The notes below the pieces were generated by a model. It was not told the DNA's origin. It did no database searches and saw nothing but the letters and a program-made list of their open reading frames with translations. Positions 19,190-27,059 of a DNA stretch of 64,000 bases are shown here, piece after piece; within the stretch, counting starts at the first letter, position 1; each line of letters opens with the position of its first letter. The position numbers were made by a program, and so were the translations under genes. The stretch covers positions 14,831-78,830 of the forward strand of contig NZ_JAECZC010000024.1 of NCBI RefSeq assembly GCF_016056305.1, read 5' to 3'. This stretch comes from Amazonocrinis nigriterrae CENA67. Lineage in GTDB: Bacteria > Cyanobacteriota > Cyanobacteriia > Cyanobacteriales > Nostocaceae.

Positions 19190-20659
19190 TCAACTCCCAA
19201 CTCCTAACTTTTGCTTATTACTAACTTCCAAGGGCAAGAAAATAGTTAAAACTTCGCCATAATGTGGACGCTGGCGCACAATCAATTTACCACCGATCGC
19301 CTGAAACAAATGCTTAGTTGCAGCAATATTCAAACTAATTGTACCTGTTTCCGGTTGGAACATCAGTAATTGCCCTAGAGCTTTGCGAATTGGTGGTGCA
19401 GGTGTGGCGGCAATGCTTGCATCTTCACATTGAAATTGGGGTAATAATTGTAACTTTAGTTGATCGCCAGCAGGAATAACCTGTACTTGAATACAACTGC
19501 CAGCAGGTAAACTGCGGGTAAAATTCTCCATTAAACCAGTCAGTACCCGATCCAACATATTCGGATTACTCACCACTGTGGGTAATTGCTGGGGTAACAC
19601 CACATCTAAAGTTAAGTTCCGCCGATTTGCTGCTTGTTGCCAACGAGGAATACTCTGCTGCAAAATTTGATCTAAACACATCGGTGTAAGTTGAGTGTTT
19701 GCAGATTTTACCGATGTACTAGTCTCTAGTTCTGCTGCTTTAAACAGCAACTCCATGCGGTCAATTTGCTCGGTACACTCATGATCGATAATCTCTAAGC
19801 GGGTGATCACATTTGCAGGCAAATCTCGTCGCTTTAGCAGCAGGCGAGTCATAGTGCGAATCGTTGTCAAGGGAGTGCGGACTTCATGGGCAAAAGCCTG
19901 GAGTAATTCTACATCGGGACGATGAGGAGAGGGGAGAAAATTAGCTGTATCTGCATGTTGGCGTGTGCATGTTTCCTCTTTGGCCGTGTCTTCCTGTCCC
20001 CGTAACTCCGTCTCCTCTTTCGGTTCTGTAAATTGCTGAAGTAACAACTGGCTAAACTGAATTACAGTGCGGTAATCTGGTGCAACTGGGGAATATTTTT
20101 CTACCAATGCATCCAATTCGCTAAATAAATCTGGATTAGTTAATATTACACGCGCTCCCAGCGATCGCCACGCCTGTTGTACTACCTCTGGTTCAAAGGA
20201 AAATGAAAACGTTTTATTGCCGTTTTTATGTTCTGCCAAAACTAGTACTAATCTAAACTTATCTGTGAACACCAGGCAAAACTGTTCCGCCGCCAACGGA
20301 TCGGCAGGTAGTAAAGGTAGTACTGATTCATGGGGAGTGACTTGTTCATCTGCGATCGCGATCGCATCTGGCATCTGAAATGGCATCAGTGCCAAAGGAT
20401 TAAAGGGCTTTGCCGTAAAAGTGACTGTCTGTAAGCTTTGAGTCAGTATTGGCTGACTAAATAGGGGTGCAGGTGCAGCTAAAACTAATCCCTGCGATGC
20501 GTCAGATACAGCAGTTGTTAAAGAATTGATGAGCAGATGTTCTGTAGCTGCTAAACTGACACGCCACTGCCGTTCTGCTTTGGTTGGTGAACATTCAGCC
20601 ACAGTTGATTCACTTGCAGCTAAAATTTCACTAAGACTTGGCAATATCCATTGGTACAC
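19190..20659 (-). CDS. Histidine kinase with intact H-box but degenerate ATP-binding domain
   Basis: A 489-residue cytosolic protein. The N-terminal 215 residues hold an LVFTDKFRLVLVLAEH segment similar to the [15 protein letters not shown] segment of the neighbouring kinase, so the sensory domains look related. A charged linker follows. The H-box AFAHEVRTPLTTIR is normal, with His258. In the C-terminal domain the N-box keeps Asn (LMENFTRS), but the G1 motif (DxGxG) and F-box are absent and G2 is reduced to TGTISLNIAA. ATP binding is doubtful. The gene converges on 17628-19031 with 158 bp between, and is flanked by 108-bp inverted repeats. Confidence 0.85.
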   Translation of the reverse strand: MYQWILPSLSEILAASESTVAECSPTKAERQWRVSLAATEHLLINSLTTAVSDASQGLVLAAPAPLFSQPILTQSLQTVTFTAKPFNPLALMPFQMPDAIAIADEQVTPHESVLPLLPADPLAAEQFCLVFTDKFRLVLVLAEHKNGNKTFSFSFEPEVVQQAWRSLGARVILTNPDLFSELDALVEKYSPVAPDYRTVIQFSQLLLQQFTEPKEETELRGQEDTAKEETCTRQHADTANFLPSPHRPDVELLQAFAHEVRTPLTTIRTMTRLLLKRRDLPANVITRLEIIDHECTEQIDRMELLFKAAELETSTSVKSANTQLTPMCLDQILQQSIPRWQQAANRRNLTLDVVLPQQLPTVVSNPNMLDRVLTGLMENFTRSLPAGSCIQVQVIPAGDQLKLQLLPQFQCEDASIAATPAPPIRKALGQLLMFQPETGTISLNIAATKHLFQAIGGKLIVRQRPHYGEVLTIFLPLEVSNKQKLGVGS

Positions 20660-20897
20660 AGGACTTCACCCCTTGGTCGAACAGCGACTTACAGCATTTA
20701 CATTAAGCGTTTCCCTATAGTTATGAGGTTATAGTCATTTGTGTACTGGCGACAGTGGTAGAACCGAACAAAATAGGCGCAATTTCCCCTGACGAAGGGA
20801 GCAGGGGAGCAGGGGGAGCAGGGGAGCAGGGGAGCAGAGGAAGCAGGGGAGATGAGGGAGAAAATTTTTCCCAGTACCCAGTACCCAGTACCCAGTC
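20660..20897. repeat. Intergenic G-rich tandem repeats before the 108-bp repeat copy 2
   Basis: GCAGGGGAGCAGGGGGAGCA-type units at about 20800-20850 and CCCAGTA units at 20876-20896. No gene. This is the region upstream of the minus-strand kinase gene and downstream of the phosphodiesterase gene. Confidence 0.7.
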
Positions 20898-21005
20898 CCC
20901 ATTGCCCCTAATCCCCAACGCCACTTGCTTCAAGCCGGGGAACCCGTCCAACGCAGTGGCTCCTCCCTTTCGGTCGTGGGGGCCCCGAGTTCCCCAGTCC
21001 CCAGT
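20898..21005 (-). repeat. 108-bp repeat, copy 2
   Basis: Complement of 19032-19139, no mismatch seen. It ends 13 bp before the stop codon of the phosphodiesterase gene. With copy 1 it forms a 1.97-kb inverted pair that could invert the enclosed kinase gene by recombination. Confidence 0.9.
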
Positions 21006-21017
21006 CCCCCCATCTCT

Positions 21018-22874
21018 TCACAACCCAAGGGTACGACCTGTAAATCCTGCGCTATCAAAGTAGCGAATTGCTTCTATTGTTTGATACTTTAAGATAGTCT
21101 TTAAGCCATTAGCAGCAGGTTGAGATGTTAGGGTTTGAGAATTAGACTTAATACTATCAGGGCCACCAATCAAAGCTTCACTCATCACCCGACCAACTAA
21201 CTTACCTTGAGCAGGCAAATTTAAATTTAACACCTTCGCTAGAGTTGGTGCTACATCTGCATTGCTCACCGGAGTGAGGTCTTGATATCCCTGCTTAAAG
21301 TCAGGGCCGATCGCTGCCATAGTATTGTAAGTATCAGCACGACTGAAACTACCATGTATTCCTTGACCCTGCTGCAAGCCTGTATCAGCCACATCTACGC
21401 CGCAGGCTGTAGGATTACCGCAACCTGTATCAAAAGAGCGAAAGTTAACCACAATTGATGGTATGGGAGTTCGTGCTGTTCCACGTAGGTAAACGGTACT
21501 CAAAGGCAAAGTACCAGGGATTGCACCCAAAGTATCATCTACAAATAAGCCACTGACATAATCCTGTTTCAGCAGAGAATCGATAATCTTTTGAGCATAA
21601 GCTTTGTTATTGGCAGCATTCACCAAGTAAAGCAAATCAGAACCACCATTGGCTGCAACAATAATATCGGGTTTATTGGGGTCTTTGCCAATCACACCGT
21701 TTTTAGAATATGTTCCCTGAATTGGATTAACAGGGGTATTTTGGGCATCAGGGTCAAACAAAGACAGTTTTAAGTCATGGGCTAAATCTATAGCTACAAA
21801 ACCAGGCGGTAAAAATCCCTTTGGTACATCTGCATAAGTTAGCGTTGCTGCATAACTGGTTTTGCTTTCCTTACTCAAAGTTGAAAAACCGTGGTCAGCA
21901 GTCACAAATATATCTGTAGTCGCTTCTAAACCCAATTGTTTCAGGGCGGTACGAATTTGTGCTAAGTTCTTGTCAGTATTTTGCCGCGCTGCTTGTACAG
22001 TGGGGCCGTTAATGCCAGGAACAAGTTTATTGAGGCTATCGCCGTGGTTGTGCTGTGTACCATCAGGGTCACGCGACCAGTAAACTAACACAAACGGTTT
22101 TTGTCGTTGCTGGAACAATGGCAAGATGACCTTGGTTGTGACATCAGCAAAATATTGCTGTTGTACTGAGTTTGCAACTTTTGTACCTGGGGTCTTGCTG
22201 TCACCGGCTTTACCATTTGCTCCTCGTGATGGTGTCGCCAGTGGTAGAGAATTTTTAGTAAGTAGTGTAGTGATTTCTGAACTAAGGGGAATTCCTGTTG
22301 GTGTGCCTGTGGCATCATCAAAAAGGATAGTCGGTTCGCCATTTTGCTGGGTGACATCTTGAATTAAAACCGGGCCGATTTTTCCCACCACCGCAGTACT
22401 GAAACCAGCTTTTTTCGCAGTTGCTATCAGACTGATTTCATTGAGATAGTTAGCACCAAACTGTTTGTTCACTTCCTGGAGAACAGCATTGTTTTCTAAG
22501 AACGGAACTAAGCTGTTTTTGGCACTTTTGACTGGGGCATTGACTTTGATAGTATTGCTAAAGTCACCCGTATCACCTAAATAGTGCCCAGTAGCGATCG
22601 CTGAAGCATTAGCGGTGGTAAAAGTAGGAAACAGAGAGTGACTGTTGACAAAGTTTACTCCCTTCTCCCGAATTTCTTGTAAAGTTGGGGTATCAGTGGC
22701 ATTAATTGAAGTTGGACGCAACCCATCGGCAACAAAAATCACCACATTGTGTTGTGTCGCTTGCTGATTGCCTTGCTTAATAAATCTTGTACACCCTACA
22801 ACAACTGTAACCACACAAAGGATCAGAAGTATCCAGCGGCGATGGTGTGTGAAAATCCCCATAACCTCACGCAT
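21018..22874 (-). CDS. Lipoprotein of the alkaline phosphatase / type I phosphodiesterase superfamily
   Basis: A 618-residue protein. Residues 13-28 form a hydrophobic signal ending in a lipobox-like VVVGC, so it is probably a lipid-anchored exported protein. The mature part carries the PF01663-type hydrolase core: VIFVADGLRP (first metal Asp), SLFPTFTTANASAIATG (Thr nucleophile region), WSRDPDGTQHNHGD (metal Asp/His), VTADHGF (Asp-His pair) and IHGSFS (last His). It should cleave phosphate mono- or diesters using two metal ions; the substrate is unknown. There is no partner gene, and the flanks are repeats. ATG 22862 is a possible alternative start. Confidence 0.87.
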   Translation of the reverse strand: MREVMGIFTHHRRWILLILCVVTVVVGCTRFIKQGNQQATQHNVVIFVADGLRPTSINATDTPTLQEIREKGVNFVNSHSLFPTFTTANASAIATGHYLGDTGDFSNTIKVNAPVKSAKNSLVPFLENNAVLQEVNKQFGANYLNEISLIATAKKAGFSTAVVGKIGPVLIQDVTQQNGEPTILFDDATGTPTGIPLSSEITTLLTKNSLPLATPSRGANGKAGDSKTPGTKVANSVQQQYFADVTTKVILPLFQQRQKPFVLVYWSRDPDGTQHNHGDSLNKLVPGINGPTVQAARQNTDKNLAQIRTALKQLGLEATTDIFVTADHGFSTLSKESKTSYAATLTYADVPKGFLPPGFVAIDLAHDLKLSLFDPDAQNTPVNPIQGTYSKNGVIGKDPNKPDIIVAANGGSDLLYLVNAANNKAYAQKIIDSLLKQDYVSGLFVDDTLGAIPGTLPLSTVYLRGTARTPIPSIVVNFRSFDTGCGNPTACGVDVADTGLQQGQGIHGSFSRADTYNTMAAIGPDFKQGYQDLTPVSNADVAPTLAKVLNLNLPAQGKLVGRVMSEALIGGPDSIKSNSQTLTSQPAANGLKTILKYQTIEAIRYFDSAGFTGRTLGL

Positions 22875-23083
22875 TGACAGGACAACAAGATTTTATACTA
22901 GGCTGCGGAATTATACTGTAATGTAACAGTTTTTGGTAAAGGGAATGGGGAATGGGGCATAGGGTATGGGAAGATGGGGAATGCGCTCGCCTTTTTTTTG
23001 ATAAAGGAAAGCAGGGGAGCAGGAATAATAATTTATATCAGTAATTGAGTCAAATTTTATAATAAACTCTGAAAATTTTGTCT

Positions 23084-23313
23084 GAATTACGAATTACCCT
23101 TCGGGTGACGCTTGCGCTTCTCGCTACCGCTGCGCTAACGGCAGTCCCCCAGACGCTCGGAAAGCGTAGCGTCTCCCCTTGGGAGAAGACTCGCTACCGC
23201 TGACGCTCGTTCGCCTTTGGCGTCTCCCCTTGGGAGAAGACTCGCGCTTCGCTGCGCTAACGCTAACGACGGAAACCGCTCCTGTCGGGGGCTGCCTCAG
23301 GAATTACGAATTA
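23084..23313. repeat. Composite REP-like cluster bracketed by 13-bp direct repeats
   Basis: About 200 bp of GC-rich palindromes (CCCTTCGGG, CCGCTGCGCTAACGGC, GACGCTCGGAAAGCGT). A 26-bp unit with GTCTCCCCTTGGGAGA is present twice (23169-23194 and 23220-23245). The block is flanked on both sides by GAATTACGAATTA (23084-23096, 23301-23313), as if inserted with target duplication. That 13-mer is itself repetitive (another copy lies near 39,908), so the duplication is not certain. The rest of 22875-23323 has no gene. Confidence 0.8.
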
Positions 23314-23323
23314 AAAATTAGTA

Positions 23324-23713
23324 TTAAGTTATTTCTGATAATCCCAAAACCTGCATTGATTTTTCCAGTACTTCCTTAGGGCGAAATGGTTTAGTCAGAT
23401 ACAAATCTGCACCAACATCAATTCCTTTTTGTTTATCAAATTCCTGCCCTTTTGCTGTCAACATCACGATGTAGATGTCACTCATTTGCAAGTCGTGTTT
23501 AACTGTATGACAGACTTCCAAACCACTCATTTTAGGCATCATCACATCGAGAAAAACCAAACTTGGTTTTTCGGTTTTAATGGTTGCGAGGGCTTCTTCT
23601 CCATTTTTGGCAGTTAGTAATTCAACTCCTTGATCTTCTAGTACTTCCAGGGCTTGTTCCATCAAAATCACGATATTAGGTTCGTCGTCAACAATCAAAA
23701 TTTTCTGATTCAT
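23324..23713 (-). CDS. Stand-alone CheY-like response regulator
   Basis: A 129-residue receiver domain without output domain. Acidic pocket Asp-Asp in ILIVDDEPN, phospho-acceptor Asp in VFLDVMMPKMSG, Thr in VMLTAKG and Lys in LTKPFRP are all present. ATG 23713 has AGGAG 6 bp upstream; a longer frame back to 23815 would only translate an intergenic repeat. It is the last gene of the minus-strand signalling cluster 31428-23324 and likely takes phosphate from one of those kinases, passing the signal by protein contact. Confidence 0.93.
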   Translation of the reverse strand: MNQKILIVDDEPNIVILMEQALEVLEDQGVELLTAKNGEEALATIKTEKPSLVFLDVMMPKMSGLEVCHTVKHDLQMSDIYIVMLTAKGQEFDKQKGIDVGADLYLTKPFRPKEVLEKSMQVLGLSEIT

Positions 23714-23799
23714 AAAGTCTCCTAGTTGGGAATTGGGAATGGGTAATGGGTAATAGGTAATGGGTAGTGGGTGAGATGTGATGAATAATAGTAGAATCA

Positions 23800-23918
23800 A
23801 ATTCTCAATTACCAATTCTCAATTACCAATTCTCAATTACCAATTCTCAATTACCCTTCGGGTTCGCCAGTCGCTCATGGGGGAAACCCCCAAGACCGCG
23901 CTGGCTCACCAATTACCC
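23800..23918. repeat. 14-bp tandem repeat followed by a REP-like insert
   Basis: CAATTCTCAATTAC units fill about 23800-23856. A 53-bp GC-rich insert (23857-23909) with GGGGGAAACCCCC follows. It is bracketed by CAATTACCC (23848-23856 and 23910-23918), which suggests a short target duplication. Confidence 0.75.
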
Positions 23919-23943
23919 ATTCCCTATTCCCTAGTTGACTCAA

Positions 23944-26900
23944 TTAGCGATCGCATAGCATGATGAAGAATACATTTTCTAACTCTTTTTCAAACCGTAG
24001 AGTTTTCACTAGGTCGGCTTGTTGAGAGAGGAGGGAATCAATAATGATCATGTCAGGTTTGGTTGACAGGGCTTTATGAATACATTCTTGTGGGTTGGAA
24101 GCTTCAATGACACTATATCCCTGAGTTTGTAGTACATCAGATAAAATTTTTAAGGTGGATGCATTTTGATCTACAACCATCACCTTTTTACTAGAAGTGC
24201 CTTGAGAAAGCAGTGAACCAATTTCGTGAATGAGTTTCTCTGTATTGATGGGTTTGGTAAGATAGCCATCGATGCCGATGTGCCAGCCCCGTTCTTTATC
24301 TTCGACAATGGACAAAATAATGATAGGAATATCGGCAGTGTAGGGATCATTTTTGAGGACGGCTGCCACGTCGAAGCCGTTAATTTGGGGCATCATAATA
24401 TCCAAAAGAATCAGGTCAGGACGAGTTGTTTTACTCTGCTGAATGGCATCCATGCCATCTTTGGCTTCCCGGACATTGTAGCCTTCGGTTTCTAGTTGTT
24501 GACGAAGTAGTTCACGAATGTTGGTATCATCATCGACCACTAGAATGGTTTTGCGGTTTTGATTTTTGCTAATCGATGTGGTGATGACGTGTTCTTTGAT
24601 CTGTTTGACCAGTACATCTAAATTGAGTTTGGTAGTTGTTTTATTTTGATTCTCAAAAGTGGGAACTATAAATGAAAATATGCTACCTTGGCCTAGTTCG
24701 CTTTCCACCCAAATACTGCCGCCGTGATGCTCGATAATTTGTTTGCAGATGGGTAGTCCTAACCCTGTACCTTTGGGTTTGTCGGTGAGAGTGTCACCCA
24801 CTTGGCGGAATTTCTCGAACACCTTGGGCTGGTCAAGAGGCGCAATGCCAATGCCTGTATCGATGACACTAATGCAAATACCCTTATGATGTTGTTTGAC
24901 ACGGCAGGTAACAGAACCGGTTTGAGTGAACTTAACCGCATTAGAAATCAAGTTGATTAAGACTTGCAATAGACGATTGCGATCGCCCACCATTTGGGGC
25001 AGTCCGGGTTCAATTTCTGTCAGCAATTCTAAGCCATTAGTTTCAAACAAGGCTGCTGTGGAATTGGCTGCCCAATCAAGTAATTCCGTAGCCTCAAAAG
25101 GCTGCATCTGCCATTCGACTTTACCGGCTTCCATCTTGGCAATATCCAAAACATCATTAATCAGGGCGGTAAGTCTTTCAGCTTCTGCAATGATAATGTT
25201 GAGGTTATCATCCACCCGCTTGATGGTTTTTTGAAGCTTACGGTCTTCCGGGGAAAGGAAGGGGAAAACGTCGCGAGTGAGCTTATCTTTAATAATAGAA
25301 GCAAAACCGAGGACAGAAGTCAGTGGAGTCCGCAACTCGTGGGAAACGGTGGAGATGAAATCGGTCTTCATCTTGTCGATTTCCTTTTCTGCCGTTATAT
25401 CCCGAATCAGTAGCGCCGAGCCAAAACAGACAGTTGGTTCGTTAGCAGTCCCCTTTTTGAAAATGGTAGTGGCAACTGCTTGACCAGTGCGTTCCTTTGC
25501 CAGTTCCACTTGTGCAGTGAACACTTCTTGGGGATGAGACTGGGTTTGTGAAATCAAGTTTGCTAAACCGAGTATTGGCAGTTTTTGGGAATTTTGACCG
25601 TTTAAATCCTCAGCTGTCAATGCATACATAGCTAAAAAGGCAGGATTGAAGTGAGTAATGTGTCCGGTGGTGTTTGTCACCAACAGCCCATCCGCCAAAT
25701 TATCCAAAATAGCATTTAAACCTTGGGCTTCTGCCAGGGTATTTTGTAAGGCAGCCGTGCGTTCTGCAACTCTGGTTTCTAGTTGTTCATTTAATTGCCG
25801 CAGTGCAATTTCCACTTGCTTGCGGGCAGTAATATCAGTATTGATTTCCAGGGCGGCGCAGGGTTGACCAGAAGAGTCGCGTTGCAGAGTCCAACGGCTT
25901 TGGACAGTCATATGTCTACCATCATGGGTGATATGTTGCAGTTCTCCTTCCCAACTGCCTTGCTGTAAAAATGCTGCTTGAATTTCTGCTAGCGGTCTGG
26001 GAAAAGTTCTTTGCACAAATGTAGGCATGTGCTGGTCTTTGGCTTGCTGACGAGTCCAACCGTAGAGTCTTTCCGCTCCTTGATTCCAGTAGGAAATATG
26101 GTTGTTAATATCGCACACAATAATGGCATCGCTAGAGTGATTCAACATGTCCATTAGACGGTGATTCTCAGCTTCTGCCAGCTTGCGATCGTAAATATCA
26201 GTGCAAGTGCCAATCCACTCCCGGATGCTGCCGTCTGCTTCCAAAACTGGGACACCACACACCGAGAAGTGGCGGTAGTTACCATCCTTACCACGTATCC
26301 GATACTCGGTTTCATAGATACCTCTGTTTGCCACAGCCGTACTCCAGGCGTCAAAGGAATGGGCACGATCATCGGGGTGAATCACATCAATCCAGCCCCA
26401 ACCCGCAACTTCCTCTTCAGTCTGACCTGTATAGGCCATCCAAGTAAGCATTTCACAGCTGATCCCTCGTCCTTGTGGAGTCGCCCCCCAAACGATCTGT
26501 GAGGTAGCAGTCACTAAAGTGCGATATCGTTCTTTGAGACGTTGATTTTCGGCTTCTGCCAGCTTGCGATCGTGAATATCGGTGCAAGTGCCAATCCACT
26601 CACGAACGCAGCCGTCTTCTTCTATGACTGGGGCACCCCACACCCAAAAGTAGCGATAGTTGCCATCTTTGCCACGAATTCGGTATTCAATTTGATATTG
26701 GCTCAGGTTTGCCACAGCAGCACTCCAGACTTCTGTGGTGTAAGCACGATCATCGGGATGAACAGCATTAATCCAGCCTCCGTTCTCAGCTTCAGCTCGA
26801 CTTTGACCTGTATAGGCGATCCAGTCTTTGAGTTCAAAGCAAATTCCTTCTGGTGTACTGACCCAGACAATTTGCGTGTTAGTTTCCACCAGAGAACGGT

Positions 26901-27009
26901 ATCGTGCTTCACTCTGTTTCAAATCAGCTACTGAGGAGCGCAAGATTGCCAACTCCTGAGTCATGGCTTGATACGTCGTCGTGTCTAAGGAAACCGTTGA
27001 ATTAGACAT
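23944..27009 (-). CDS. Multi-PAS hybrid histidine kinase with two receiver domains
   Basis: About 1,021 residues, no membrane segment. Order: two near-identical PAS/PAC units (about 20-150 and 155-285; GKDGNYR and REWIGTCTDI in both), a third PAS (about 300-410), a coiled coil, a fourth PAS (about 440-540), dimerisation domain with SHELRTPLTSVLG (about 565), full ATP-binding domain (N-box NLISNAVKFT, DTGIGI, GTGLGL), a complete receiver (LILLDIMMP, LTKPI), and a second receiver that keeps Asp (IIIDSLLS) but ends at FFIMLCDR, without the conserved Lys and last helix. ATG 27009 is chosen; the longer frame to 27078 only adds repeat-derived residues. Confidence 0.93.
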   Translation of the reverse strand: MSNSTVSLDTTTYQAMTQELAILRSSVADLKQSEARYRSLVETNTQIVWVSTPEGICFELKDWIAYTGQSRAEAENGGWINAVHPDDRAYTTEVWSAAVANLSQYQIEYRIRGKDGNYRYFWVWGAPVIEEDGCVREWIGTCTDIHDRKLAEAENQRLKERYRTLVTATSQIVWGATPQGRGISCEMLTWMAYTGQTEEEVAGWGWIDVIHPDDRAHSFDAWSTAVANRGIYETEYRIRGKDGNYRHFSVCGVPVLEADGSIREWIGTCTDIYDRKLAEAENHRLMDMLNHSSDAIIVCDINNHISYWNQGAERLYGWTRQQAKDQHMPTFVQRTFPRPLAEIQAAFLQQGSWEGELQHITHDGRHMTVQSRWTLQRDSSGQPCAALEINTDITARKQVEIALRQLNEQLETRVAERTAALQNTLAEAQGLNAILDNLADGLLVTNTTGHITHFNPAFLAMYALTAEDLNGQNSQKLPILGLANLISQTQSHPQEVFTAQVELAKERTGQAVATTIFKKGTANEPTVCFGSALLIRDITAEKEIDKMKTDFISTVSHELRTPLTSVLGFASIIKDKLTRDVFPFLSPEDRKLQKTIKRVDDNLNIIIAEAERLTALINDVLDIAKMEAGKVEWQMQPFEATELLDWAANSTAALFETNGLELLTEIEPGLPQMVGDRNRLLQVLINLISNAVKFTQTGSVTCRVKQHHKGICISVIDTGIGIAPLDQPKVFEKFRQVGDTLTDKPKGTGLGLPICKQIIEHHGGSIWVESELGQGSIFSFIVPTFENQNKTTTKLNLDVLVKQIKEHVITTSISKNQNRKTILVVDDDTNIRELLRQQLETEGYNVREAKDGMDAIQQSKTTRPDLILLDIMMPQINGFDVAAVLKNDPYTADIPIIILSIVEDKERGWHIGIDGYLTKPINTEKLIHEIGSLLSQGTSSKKVMVVDQNASTLKILSDVLQTQGYSVIEASNPQECIHKALSTKPDMIIIDSLLSQQADLVKTLRFEKELENVFFIMLCDR

Positions 27010-27059
27010 TTTTAACAGGGAATAGGGAACAGGGAATAGGGGGGATGAGGGAGAAATAA

